Positions 53,867 through 62,029 of a DNA stretch of 64,000 nucleotides are shown here, in pieces. The stretch comes from UBA1672 sp964351365 (GTDB lineage: Bacteria > Pseudomonadota > Alphaproteobacteria > Micavibrionales > Micavibrionaceae), in contig CAYGNP010000003.1 in the NCBI GenBank assembly GCA_964351365.1, positions 62,001 to 126,000 of the forward strand, written 5' to 3'. The stretch's first letter is position 1. Each line of letters starts with the position of its first letter. Below the pieces are notes generated by a model. The model worked only from the letters and a program-made list of their open reading frames with translations, searched no databases and was not told the DNA's origin. The position numbers were made by a program, and so were the translations under genes.

Positions 53867-53934
53867 AAGCTTTTTTTATATCTGTTTGGGTTAAAACACT
53901 AATCGAAAAGGCGCGTTTCGTCTATACTGGGGGG

Positions 53935-54606
53935 ATGAATTTTTCAGGTGATACAATTTCAGTTGATGATCTGGTGTGTATGGATGATGGTGCGCAAGCG
54001 TTTTCCTATCGAGTCGAGGTAGCCTATGCGCGGGAAGATAATCTCTTGTTCGGGGAGCGGATATACCGCGCGGATGCCAAGCTTTATCTTCATAAGGATC
54101 TGGCGGGCATTGTCCGCGGCGCTGCGGCTTATTGTTATGAGAAATATAAGATACGATTCGTTTTGTATGACGGTTTGCGCAGCGTTGAGGCGCAAGAGGC
54201 CATGATGCGAACGCGGCGGGTTTTGGACAATCCGCATTGGCTGGAGCCGCCGCGCCTGCTGTCTCCTCCTGGGACGGGCGGGCATCCGCGCGGGATGGCG
54301 GTGGATATCGGTTTGGAGGATATAGATGGCCGTCTGATTGATATGGGGTGCGCGTTTGATTTTCTGGCCGAAAATCCAAATGCGGATCTAAATCCGGCGC
54401 ACCGAAATTATGCCCATCCAAAGAGTATATTGGACAACCGAAAGATGCTGGATTCGGCGATGATTTGGGCTGCAGAACAGCAAGGTACGGCACTGGTTTT
54501 ACTGCCTCAGGAATGGTGGGATTTTCGGCTGGAAGCCTCATTTTTTGAGCGGTACAAGCCACTCTATGACCGCGATCTACCGGCAGGTATGAAACAAATG
54601 CCATAA
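53935..54606 (+). CDS. VanX/DdpX-like metallopeptidase homologue with EWWD
   Basis: 223 residues, M15D-like. Landmarks are Y78-D-G-L-R82 (family YDGYRP Arg), H117 and D124 in GGHPRGMAVDIGL (zinc ligands) and E193-W-W-D196 in PQEWWDFR. In VanX and relatives the last position is a His that binds zinc; here it is Asp. Normal enzymes cleave D-Ala-D-Ala in the cytoplasm or periplasm; no signal peptide is seen. A changed metal site or activity is possible. It starts 68 bp from divergent mlaE. No glycopeptide-resistance genes are near. Confidence 0.75.
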   Translation: MNFSGDTISVDDLVCMDDGAQAFSYRVEVAYAREDNLLFGERIYRADAKLYLHKDLAGIVRGAAAYCYEKYKIRFVLYDGLRSVEAQEAMMRTRRVLDNPHWLEPPRLLSPPGTGGHPRGMAVDIGLEDIDGRLIDMGCAFDFLAENPNADLNPAHRNYAHPKSILDNRKMLDSAMIWAAEQQGTALVLLPQEWWDFRLEASFFERYKPLYDRDLPAGMKQMP

Positions 54607-54726
54607 AAATTGTTTCAAAAGTTTGCAATTTGCCTTTTTTTACACTAAAGTGGTGAATAATAATTAAGAATATTTGGTGATATAGTTCCGAAAACGGACA
54701 GAAAACAAGAATGAGTAGGGTGAAAA

Positions 54727-55920
54727 ATGGCAGCGAACCAGGCAGACTATAGCGAAACAGTTGTTAAGTTGCAGAAATATTTGTTTGAGTATGGGTATAC
54801 CGGGCTTGGCGGCGGCTCAAACGGAAACTCACCTGATGGGCTATTAGGGCCCAAAACGAAAGCGGCGATTAATGACCTAGTACAGAAAGCTGATATTACA
54901 GACGGCGGGGCTGTAGCGCTATTTACTAGTCGCGGTTTTAGTAGTACAGATGCATACGTAGCAGCAATACTTTTAGACGGGGTTCATAGTCAATATGCGC
55001 GTACTTCACCTGTGACAAACCTCAATACGGCAAATTCAGCTTCAGCGGCAAATTTAGTGGCAGGTGCTTCTATTGAGCAATCGGTAGCCTTGTCGGCGAA
55101 TGCGCCGCTGGCTTATAATCCGCATATTGACACTATGCAAGATATAATGATTAGTGATCTTGGTTATGAAGGTATTGGCGGAAAAGATGGAAAGTCGGAC
55201 GGTCTTAAAGGGCCGAAAACAACGGCGGCTTTTGCTAATTTGGCCGAGAAGATGGGCGGCCAGACCATAGAAGATTATCTTACGGCACAAGGTGTAAGCG
55301 CAGACCGAATTGCCGCGTTTATGGCTGCACATGAGGCTTATGTTGCGACCAATCCTGATCCTTTGCCTGTTGAGGTTGCGGCAGCGGAGCCTGCGGCGGA
55401 GGTAGCGGGTGACGGGCAAGTTTATGCTGCCTTTGCAGATGAAGCGGAAGCGGATGCGAATAAAAAAGCTGCTGTTATTAGTCCGGTTTTACCGCTGGGG
55501 TTGGCTTCTGGTGTTAGTAGTTTTTTCAACGCGGCAGCGCCCTCGGGTGGCCGTGACGTGATACGCGTAAGTTTTGTTGGTGAGCCTGAGTCGCCTGGCG
55601 TGGCGGTTATGACAGAAAGGCAAGCGGGCGTTCTGTCACGTCTTTCTGAAGATGGGGTGGCTTCGGATGCAGAAGTTGCTATCCTTGAGGCTTTCTTAGC
55701 GGCACAAAAGGCGAGTGGGCTAGCTGGTGATGAAGACGCGAAGATCCGTTTTGACCTTCCGCCTTCGGTGAATGGGATGCAGGCACATGTAATTTTCTCT
55801 GAAGTCCTCCAAGGTGCGAGCTATGTGCCAGCAGGTGAGGCTGCTACTTCTGTGCCTGCTGATGATCCAAGAGTTGCTCAAGCTGCACCTGCTGGTATGG
55901 CATTGGGCAGACCAAGCTAA
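54727..55920 (+). CDS. Protein with two peptidoglycan-binding-like repeats
   Basis: 397 residues. Two copies of a PG_binding_1-like unit: VVKLQKYLFEYGYTGLGGG with SPDGLLGPKTKAAINDL at about 10-60, and MQDIMISDLGYEGIGG with SDGLKGPKTTAAFANLA at about 140-180. Each is followed by a short region with similar ALFTSRGF/YLTAQGV helices. The C-terminal 200 residues are Ala-rich and acidic with a patch RDVIRVSFVGEPESPG. No signal peptide is visible, which is odd for a wall-binding protein. It overlaps the convergent alr gene by four bases. Function is unknown. Confidence 0.75.
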   Translation: MAANQADYSETVVKLQKYLFEYGYTGLGGGSNGNSPDGLLGPKTKAAINDLVQKADITDGGAVALFTSRGFSSTDAYVAAILLDGVHSQYARTSPVTNLNTANSASAANLVAGASIEQSVALSANAPLAYNPHIDTMQDIMISDLGYEGIGGKDGKSDGLKGPKTTAAFANLAEKMGGQTIEDYLTAQGVSADRIAAFMAAHEAYVATNPDPLPVEVAAAEPAAEVAGDGQVYAAFADEAEADANKKAAVISPVLPLGLASGVSSFFNAAAPSGGRDVIRVSFVGEPESPGVAVMTERQAGVLSRLSEDGVASDAEVAILEAFLAAQKASGLAGDEDAKIRFDLPPSVNGMQAHVIFSEVLQGASYVPAGEAATSVPADDPRVAQAAPAGMALGRPS

Positions 55921-56939
55921 GAATATCTTCTGTTATAGCGTTTTCCAAGTGACGTCAGGATTTCATACGGAATTGTGCCTGCGCTGGCGGCCAGATCGGT
56001 GAGGGTCTGGTGTGGGCCCATCAGCTCTAAGCTATCGCCAGATTTTGGCCTTTTGCTTTCCGGCACATCTGAGAGATCACAGATGATTAAATCCATTGAA
56101 ACGCGACCGCGTATGGGCAGTTTGTACCCCTGCCAGAATAGTGCGCCCGCATTACCAAGCGTGCGGTGAAGGCCGTCGGCATAGCCCGCCCCTATGACCG
56201 CGACATGGCCGTCTTTTTCAAATCTATAGGTTTCGTTGTAGCCAGCGGTTTCGCCGCGCTTTACGGTGTGGATTTGCAAGATGGGCAGATCGAGGGTGAT
56301 GACAGGTTTCATGCGCTCCATCCCGCCATACAGCCCGATGCCGGGGCGGGTTAAATCAAAGTGGTAGTCTTTGGATAAGGTGATCCCGGCCGAGTTGCAG
56401 AGTGAGTATTTATGCCCTGGAAAAATTTTTATAACGTTTTGAAATAATTCAAATTGCTGCGCGTTTCTGGGATTGTCCGGTTCCTCGGAGGAGGAGAAAT
56501 GGCTCATGAGATAATGCACATTGAGCGCGCTTAAATCGATATCCGCCCAATCCTGTTGCGGGATGCCCAGACGGTTCATACCGGTATCAAAATGCAAGAT
56601 TGCTGCACCTTTATACTGGTTTATCTGCGCGGTATCATTCAGCACGGGGATGAGGTTGTGCGCCTTATACACTCGCTCTTCTGCTTGCCAGAAGCCGTTC
56701 AGGATATAGATATCGGCTGTTGGCAGGATGGCGCGCAGCTCTATGCCCTCATTGAGTGTGGCGATAAAGAATTTGCGCGCTCCGACGGCGGCAAGTGCGG
56801 GGGCAACTTCGGACAGGCCGAGTCCATAGGCATTGGCTTTTACACAGCATGCGGTCTCACAGGTTTTTGCGCTCATGGCGCTTAGGGTTTTGTAGTTGTC
56901 CTGTATGGCGCGCAGATCAATCGTTAATGTGCCGATCAT
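55917..56939 (-). CDS. alr: Alanine racemase
   Basis: 340 residues, somewhat shorter than the usual 360. PLP lysine in CCVKANAYGLGL near the N-terminus. HFDTGMNRLGIP and RPGIGLYGG follow. The second catalytic Tyr lies in GAGYADGLHRTLG. IRGRVSMDLIICDLS and the C-terminal GTIPYEILTSLGKR are canonical. It supplies D-alanine for peptidoglycan. Its start overlaps the dnaB stop by four bases, as in other Alphaproteobacteria. Confidence 0.95.
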   Translation of the reverse strand: MIGTLTIDLRAIQDNYKTLSAMSAKTCETACCVKANAYGLGLSEVAPALAAVGARKFFIATLNEGIELRAILPTADIYILNGFWQAEERVYKAHNLIPVLNDTAQINQYKGAAILHFDTGMNRLGIPQQDWADIDLSALNVHYLMSHFSSSEEPDNPRNAQQFELFQNVIKIFPGHKYSLCNSAGITLSKDYHFDLTRPGIGLYGGMERMKPVITLDLPILQIHTVKRGETAGYNETYRFEKDGHVAVIGAGYADGLHRTLGNAGALFWQGYKLPIRGRVSMDLIICDLSDVPESKRPKSGDSLELMGPHQTLTDLAASAGTIPYEILTSLGKRYNRRYS

Positions 56940-58420
56940 TTATGGATTTCATCCAGATCGCTGAAGCGGGTGACGCGGCCGTCGAAATGCATGCGCACCG
57001 TGCCGATAGGGCCGTGGCGCGCCTTGGCCACAATACATTCGCCGATATTCATTGCGCGTTCGCAGCGTTCCTGCCATTGCATATGCTTGTCGGTGCCGAT
57101 TTCCGGCTCGGCGCGGTGGAGGTAATATTCCTCGCGGTAGACGAACATGACCACATCCGCGTCTTGCTCGATGGAGCCGGATTCGCGCAGGTCCGAGAGC
57201 ATGGGGCGTTTATCCTCGCGCTGTTCGACCGCGCGCGAGAGCTGCGAGAGGGCGAGGACGGGGATTTGTAATTCCTTGGCGATGGCCTTGAGGCCGCGCG
57301 TGATCTCGGAGACTTCCTGCACGCGGTTGGATTCGGATTGGCGTGATCCGGTTCCGCGCAGAAGTTGAAGATAATCGATGATGAGCAGATCAAGGCCGTG
57401 CTGGCGTTTAAGCCTGCGGGCGCGGGTGCGCACTGCGCCGATGGTGAGGGCGGGTGTGTCATCGATATAAAGTGGCACTTGGGAGAGCTGCTGGCTGGCT
57501 TTAACGAAGCTCTGGAAGTCTTCCTGTTTGATGTCGCCTTGTTTGATGGCATGGCCGGAGATGTTTGCGCAATCGGCCAGAATTCTGGTGGCGAGCTGGT
57601 CGGAGGACATTTCGAGAGAGAAAAATCCCACGCGCGCGCCCTCTTGCCCGCCAGTTTGTGCATAGATACGGGCGGAGTTAAAGGCGATGTTGGTGGCAAG
57701 CGCGGTTTTGCCCATGGAAGGGCGGCCTGCCAGAATCACGAGATCAGAGGGGTGGAGCCCGCCAAGCTGTTTATCCATATCGCGCAAACCCGTAGTTGCG
57801 CCTGTCACGTGGCCTTTGGTTTTGAAGGCTTTTTCGGCGATCTCGATGGAGACGAGGACGGAATCACGAAGCGACGTAAAGCCGCCCTGCGTTTCGCCGC
57901 TTTCGGCCAGAGCGAAGAGACGCGATTCGGCGATCTCAATTGTGTCAGTGGCCGAGGAATCAAGTTTATGATCGTGGGCGTCGTTGACCATATCTTCGCC
58001 GACGCTGATGAGTTCGCGGCGCATGAAAAGTTCGTATATGGTCTGGGCGTAATCACGGGCGTTAATCACGCTGACGATGCTGCCGGCCAGATCAGCCAAG
58101 TACCCTGCCCCGCCGAGATCAGCCAGGTCTTCGTCTTTTTCGAAATAGCCCTTGAGGGTGACGGGCGATGCGCTCTGGCCACGGTCGATGAATTGGGTGA
58201 TGGCGGTGAAAATACGCTGGTGGACGGGCATGAAGAAATGTTCGGCGCGCAGAAGATCACCTATTTTCTCGTATGTGCGGTTATCGACCAATAATGCGCC
58301 CAGAAGTCCCTGCTCAGCCTCAGCATTGTGCGGCAACATCCGGTAATGCGGATTATCTGTTTGCTCCTGCGTGCGGGATTGCGCGCCCGAAATGGTTTTA
58401 AATAGTGCGTCTGTACTCAT
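56936..58420 (-). CDS. dnaB: Replicative DNA helicase
   Basis: 494 residues. The N-terminal primase-interacting domain (about 25-130) starts LPHNAEAEQGLLGALL. The RecA-like helicase has Walker A LAGRPSMGKTALATNI, motif H1a ARVGFFSLEMSSDQLATRI, Walker B LLIIDYLQLL and SEITRGLKAIAKELQIPVLALSQLSRAVE with the DnaB signature. It unwinds DNA ahead of the replisome. No intein. A stem-loop overlaps the region before its start. Confidence 0.97.
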   Translation of the reverse strand: MSTDALFKTISGAQSRTQEQTDNPHYRMLPHNAEAEQGLLGALLVDNRTYEKIGDLLRAEHFFMPVHQRIFTAITQFIDRGQSASPVTLKGYFEKDEDLADLGGAGYLADLAGSIVSVINARDYAQTIYELFMRRELISVGEDMVNDAHDHKLDSSATDTIEIAESRLFALAESGETQGGFTSLRDSVLVSIEIAEKAFKTKGHVTGATTGLRDMDKQLGGLHPSDLVILAGRPSMGKTALATNIAFNSARIYAQTGGQEGARVGFFSLEMSSDQLATRILADCANISGHAIKQGDIKQEDFQSFVKASQQLSQVPLYIDDTPALTIGAVRTRARRLKRQHGLDLLIIDYLQLLRGTGSRQSESNRVQEVSEITRGLKAIAKELQIPVLALSQLSRAVEQREDKRPMLSDLRESGSIEQDADVVMFVYREEYYLHRAEPEIGTDKHMQWQERCERAMNIGECIVAKARHGPIGTVRMHFDGRVTRFSDLDEIHK

Positions 58421-58425
58421 GAAAC

Positions 58426-58462
58426 AAAACCTAGCAGAGCGCGGGGGCTGCTGCTAGGTTTT
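58426..58462 (-). promoter_or_regulatory. 12-bp perfect hairpin before dnaB
   Basis: AAAACCTAGCAG and CTGCTAGGTTTT pair perfectly around a 13-base loop. On the leftward strand it lies between rplI and dnaB and ends five bases before the dnaB start codon. It could terminate the ribosomal-protein transcript or hide the dnaB ribosome site. The T-run is short (GGTTTTGTTTC). Confidence 0.7.
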
Positions 58463-58493
58463 ATAATTTTCTTGCTGTGAATAGCGGGGATAT

Positions 58494-59105
58494 TTATTCC
58501 GCGATTTCTGCTTTTTCTTCTTCGGCAGGTGCATCGGCCTCTTGAGCGGTTTGCTCTTCAGCGGCTGGTGCCTCGATGACCGGCTCTTCGTCAGGTGCGC
58601 CGTCATTAATAAGGGCGCGGCCTGTTTCCGCCTGAATTTGCGCCTCTTCCGGAGAGCGCGCAATATTCACGATGATTTCAACTTTCACTTCCGGGTGGAG
58701 GATGAGCTCAACGGGAATCAAACCGATATTTTTGATATTCTGATTCAAATAGACCATTGTTTTGGTGATTGTTTCTTTAGCCGTATCCGATACTGCTTTT
58801 GCTATATCACGTGATGCAACCGAACCGAAAAGCTGTCCGGCTTCGGAAGCCTGACGAATTACAGGAACCTTGATACCTGCAATTTTTTTCGCCAGTTTCT
58901 CGGCTTCTTTTTTCAGCTTTTCGTTTTGCGCTTCGAGTGATTTCTTCTGCGCTTCGTAATAGGCCAGATTTTCCTTGCTTGCGCGCATTGCTTTTTTCTG
59001 CGGCAAGAGGTAGTTGCGGGCGTAGCCCGGCTTGACGTTTACGAGTTCGCCCATGTTGCCGAGCTTTTCAACGCGCTCGAGCAGGATGACTTGTGTTGAT
59101 GACAT
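58494..59105 (-). CDS. rplI: 50S ribosomal protein L9
   Basis: 203 residues, longer than the usual about 150. The N-domain is canonical: VILLERVEKLGNMGELVNVKPGYARNYLLPQKKA. The long linker helix carries KSLEAQNEKLKKEAEKLAKK, and the C-domain ends in HPEVKVEIIVNIARSPEEA. Residues about 160-203 are an extra Glu/Ala/Pro tail, common in Alphaproteobacteria. In operon rpsF-rpsR-rplI. Confidence 0.97.
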   Translation of the reverse strand: MSSTQVILLERVEKLGNMGELVNVKPGYARNYLLPQKKAMRASKENLAYYEAQKKSLEAQNEKLKKEAEKLAKKIAGIKVPVIRQASEAGQLFGSVASRDIAKAVSDTAKETITKTMVYLNQNIKNIGLIPVELILHPEVKVEIIVNIARSPEEAQIQAETGRALINDGAPDEEPVIEAPAAEEQTAQEADAPAEEEKAEIAE

Positions 59106-59128
59106 AGATTTTCTCCTATAGTCTTGTT

Positions 59129-59410
59129 TTAGCGACGGGTGCTCTGGTGGCCCTGGTCGGTGTCATGTTGAACATATGGCATTAAGCCCATATAACGCGC
59201 GCGTTTAACTGCTTTTGCAAGCTCGCGCTGTTTTTTCTGGGATACGGCCGTGATACGGCTTGGAATCATCTTGCCGCGCTCAGAGATATAACGGCTGAGC
59301 AGGCGTGTGTTTTTCCAGTCAATTGCCGGCGCATTTGGCCCGGTGAAGGGACATGTTTTTTTGCGACGGAAAAATGGGCGTTTTACTGTTGGTGCATCTG
59401 AGGCTGACAT
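59129..59410 (-). CDS. rpsR: 30S ribosomal protein S18
   Basis: 93 residues. FFRRKKTCPFTGPNAPAIDWKNTRLLSRYISERGKMIPSRIT is family sequence and KKQRELAKAVKRARYMGLMPY ends the fold. Its ATG overlaps the rpsF stop (TAATG). Pairs with S6 on the 16S rRNA platform. Confidence 0.97.
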   Translation of the reverse strand: MSASDAPTVKRPFFRRKKTCPFTGPNAPAIDWKNTRLLSRYISERGKMIPSRITAVSQKKQRELAKAVKRARYMGLMPYVQHDTDQGHQSTRR

Positions 59411-59796
59411 TATGCGGCTTCCTTATCATCATCATCGTTGTTATCAAATCTTGGCTTGCGGTCGTCATCGCGTGCGTTTTTATCCATGACCACAGACGGG
59501 CCATCAGAGAGCGCTTCTTCACGGACGGTCAGGAAGCGCACGACATCTTCGTTCAGGCGCATCTGGCGTTCCATTTCATGCAATGCTTCGGGTGCTGTGT
59601 CCAGCTCCAGCAATATGTAGTGGCCTTTGCGGGCCTTGTTGATGCGGTAAGCGAAAGATTTCAAACCCCAAAATTCGGTTTTGTGCACTTTGCCTTTGGC
59701 GTCAGTGATGATTTTTGAAAAATGGTCTGTCATCGTTTTGACCTGGTTTTCAGTCAAGTCCTGCCGCGCGATGAACACGGTTTCATAGTAAGGCAT
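59410..59796 (-). CDS. rpsF: 30S ribosomal protein S6
   Basis: 128 residues. Start MPYYETVFIARQDLTENQV and middle FWGLKSFAYRINKARKGHYILLELD are canonical. The acidic C-terminal tail (about 30 residues, DNNDDDDKEAA) recalls S6 proteins that RimK glutamylates. First gene of the operon, preceded by a hairpin leader and a clear promoter; GAGAGG is the ribosome site. Confidence 0.97.
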   Translation of the reverse strand: MPYYETVFIARQDLTENQVKTMTDHFSKIITDAKGKVHKTEFWGLKSFAYRINKARKGHYILLELDTAPEALHEMERQMRLNEDVVRFLTVREEALSDGPSVVMDKNARDDDRKPRFDNNDDDDKEAA

Positions 59797-59818
59797 GTTA
59801 ATTCCTCTCGGTTTAGCA

Positions 59819-59844
59819 GCTGGTATTTTACCTTGTTTACCAGC
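59819..59844 (-). promoter_or_regulatory. Leader hairpin upstream of rpsF
   Basis: GCTGGTA / TACCAGC form a seven-base stem with a 12-base loop, followed in the RNA by CTGCTAAACCGAGAGG before the start. Position and the nearby ACCG fit the S6:S18 autoregulatory leader known upstream of rpsF in many bacteria, but the consensus match is not established here. Confidence 0.4.
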
Positions 59845-59868
59845 GAGGTTTGTTTTAAAAGTAGGCGC

Positions 59869-59896
59869 ACTATACTGATCTTGCGTAGGATTGCAA
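59869..59896 (-). promoter_or_regulatory. Promoter of the rpsF operon
   Basis: On the minus strand TTGCAA and TATAGT are separated by 16 bases, about 75 bases before the rpsF ATG. It resembles the other promoters seen in the window. Confidence 0.6.
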
Positions 59897-59926
59897 GGTT
59901 TTTCTAATGATTATGAGGAGTTGATT

Positions 59927-60871
59927 ATGACACGCGCGTTTGTATTTCCGGGGCAAGGCTCTCAATTTATCGGAATGGGCAAGGATTTGGCCGAAAGTTT
60001 CCCCGAAGCGCGGGAAGTGTTTGAGGAGGTTGATCACGCTTTGTCACAGAAATTAAGCGCGATGATGTTTGACGGGCATGATATTGATTTGAACCTGACG
60101 GAGAACACGCAGCCCGCTCTGATGGCGGTTTCCATGGCGGTTGTACGCGTTTTGGAGCGGCAGGGAAACATTACTATTGCTTCGCATTGCGCCTATGTTG
60201 CGGGGCATTCTTTGGGTGAATATCCGGCTTTGTGCGCGGCGGGGGTACTGACGCTGGCGGATACGGCGCGGCTGCTGAAGATACGCGGGCAGTCAATGCA
60301 AAAGGCTGTGCCGGTCGGGGTTGGCGCGATGGCGGCAATTTTGGGGCTGGATTTCGATGCGGTTGTTAACATTGCGGCGCAGGCGGCGCAAAATGAAGTC
60401 TGCGCGGCGGCCAATGATAATTCCGATGGGCAGGTCGTGGTGAGCGGGCATAAGGGCGCGGTTGAGCGCGCAGTTGAATTTGCCAGCGCGGCGGGGGCGA
60501 AACGGGCTGTGATTTTGCCTGTCAGTGCGCCGTTTCACTGCGCTTTGATGGAGCCAGCGGCGCAGGTGATGGAGGGCGCTTTGGCTGATGTTTCCTTTAG
60601 CGCGCCCAGCGTTCCTGTGGTTGCGAACGTGACGGCGAGTGCGCAAGTTAATCCCGATGTGATGCGCGCTTTACTGGTCCAACAAATTACCGGCACTGTG
60701 CGCTGGCGCGAGTCTGTCCTTTATATGCGTGATAAGGGTGTTTCAGACATGGTGGAGCTCGGCGCGGGTAAGGTTTTGAGCGGGCTTGCGCGGCGCATCG
60801 ATAAGGATATTTCCTGTGAGAGCGTTGGCACGCCAGAGCAGATCGATGCGCTTATTGGGCGTCTTTCATAA
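59927..60871 (+). CDS. fabD: Malonyl-CoA-acyl carrier protein transacylase
   Basis: 314 residues from ATG 59927, preceded by GAGGAG. Loads malonyl onto ACP for fatty-acid synthesis. AFVFPGQGSQFIGMG begins the fold. The nucleophilic Ser is in VAGHSLGEYPALCAAG, and the catalytic His in LPVSAPFHCALMEPAA. In most Alphaproteobacteria fabG and acpP follow, but here ohr on the other strand follows. Confidence 0.96.
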   Translation: MTRAFVFPGQGSQFIGMGKDLAESFPEAREVFEEVDHALSQKLSAMMFDGHDIDLNLTENTQPALMAVSMAVVRVLERQGNITIASHCAYVAGHSLGEYPALCAAGVLTLADTARLLKIRGQSMQKAVPVGVGAMAAILGLDFDAVVNIAAQAAQNEVCAAANDNSDGQVVVSGHKGAVERAVEFASAAGAKRAVILPVSAPFHCALMEPAAQVMEGALADVSFSAPSVPVVANVTASAQVNPDVMRALLVQQITGTVRWRESVLYMRDKGVSDMVELGAGKVLSGLARRIDKDISCESVGTPEQIDALIGRLS

Positions 60872-60891
60872 TCTTTCTGCGCTTGTGTCTT

Positions 60892-61317
60892 TTATGCTGC
60901 AGCCTTCAGCGCATTACCGTTCGCCTCAAGGATCACGCTGATATTCCCGCGCGTGGCTTTGGAATAGGGGCAAATCTGGTGCGCCAGACCAACGAGCTTT
61001 TCAGCCTCAGCCTGTGACACACCCGGAAGCTCGGCGTTCAAGCTGACCGAGAGCGAAAACCCGTCATCATTCTTATGCAGCTCCACGGTTGAATTCACGG
61101 TAACACTCTCAGGCTTGAGCTTTTCTTTTGCGGCCATCGCCTTTATGGCTTGCCCGAAACAGGCGGCATATCCGGCGGCAAAAAACTGCTCCGGGTTTGT
61201 CCCCGCCCCGCCCGAGCCAGGGGGGGAGAGATCTACATCAATCTTCTTATCATCCGTATAGGCGCGCCCCTCGCGTCCGGCTGTGGCTGTTGCGCATGCG
61301 GTCTCAAGAATGGTCAT
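60892..61317 (-). CDS. ohr: Organic hydroperoxide reductase, Ohr/OsmC family
   Basis: 141 residues from ATG 61317; an upstream ATG at 61356 gives 13 extra residues. Thiol peroxidase with two cysteines: GYAACFGQAIKAMA and HQICPYSKATRGNI, as in Ohr. TNPEQFFAAGYAACF and the Arg region near REGRAYTDDKKIDVDLSPPG also match Ohr. It detoxifies organic hydroperoxides with lipoylated partners. No ohrR gene is adjacent. Confidence 0.93.
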   Translation of the reverse strand: MTILETACATATAGREGRAYTDDKKIDVDLSPPGSGGAGTNPEQFFAAGYAACFGQAIKAMAAKEKLKPESVTVNSTVELHKNDDGFSLSVSLNAELPGVSQAEAEKLVGLAHQICPYSKATRGNISVILEANGNALKAAA

Positions 61318-61372
61318 AATCAAATCCTCCAATGGCTGTAATGAATGGTAGAGCATAATCTATTTTCTAGAC

Positions 61373-61399
61373 TTGGGGAATGTTTTTCCACTTCCCCAA
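61373..61399. promoter_or_regulatory. Inverted repeat TTGGGGAA-N11-TTCCCCAA
   Basis: A perfect eight-base palindromic pair lies in the divergent spacer between ohr and the LysE-type gene, 28 bp before the latter. It could be a dimeric-repressor operator or a weak hairpin. It does not resemble the known OhrR site. Confidence 0.4.
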
Positions 61400-61426
61400 A
61401 CCCTGTAAAACAGTTAAAGAAGCTGC

Positions 61427-62029
61427 ATGAGCCTTATACTTGCCTCCATCCCGTTTTTTACTTTCCTGCTGATCGGCGCTATGACGCCGGGGCCGAACAA
61501 CCTTATGCTCGCCGCCAGCGGCATGAATTACGGCTACCGCCGGACGCTTCCGCACATGGCAGGTATTATTTTCGGGTTTTATACCCTTCTCCTGCTCTGC
61601 ATGCTGGGCATTGGCGTGATTTTCACGCTTTACCCCGCGCTCCAGCTTGTCATGAAAATCGGCTCCGCAGCCTTCATGCTCTATCTGGCCTATCACATAG
61701 CTATGGCCGGACGCGTAGAGTTCGCGGATGAAAAGGCACGGCCCTTAACTTTCCTGCAAGCCGCCTTGTTCCAATACATTAACCCCAAAGCATGGGTCGT
61801 CGGCCTTGCCGCCACCGCGAGCCTTCTGCCGGAATCGGCAACGATCCCCGAAAAGACGCTGATTATTCTTGTTTGCGTGCTCACCACAAGTATCCTGAGC
61901 ACCAACACCTGGACCCTGTTCGGTAAAATCATGGCGCGCCTGTTTAGCAAAGACAAATACAGACGCATCGTCAACGCTACGCTAGCTCTTTTGCTGGTGG
62001 CGACAATCCCGATGATGCTGCTGCATTAA
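61427..62029 (+). CDS. LysE/RhtB-family amino-acid exporter
   Basis: 200 residues with five to six helices. Family motif TPGPNNLMLAASGMNYGYRRTLPHMAGIIFG near the start, then KIGSAAFMLYLAYHIA and NPKAWVVGLAATASL. Exports amino acids or related metabolites at the inner membrane; the substrate is unknown. GC-rich and similar to neighbours. Convergent with the TerB-like gene, with adjacent stop codons. Confidence 0.9.
   Translation: MSLILASIPFFTFLLIGAMTPGPNNLMLAASGMNYGYRRTLPHMAGIIFGFYTLLLLCMLGIGVIFTLYPALQLVMKIGSAAFMLYLAYHIAMAGRVEFADEKARPLTFLQAALFQYINPKAWVVGLAATASLLPESATIPEKTLIILVCVLTTSILSTNTWTLFGKIMARLFSKDKYRRIVNATLALLLVATIPMMLLH

Noticed and set aside
53935..54606. Part of a glycopeptide-resistance operon
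   Set aside because: No vanA/vanH/vanR/vanS-like neighbours are present, and the organism type is Gram-negative.
57365..58294. Long open frame (309 codons) on the plus strand
   Set aside because: Antisense to dnaB; a by-product of codon bias in the real gene.
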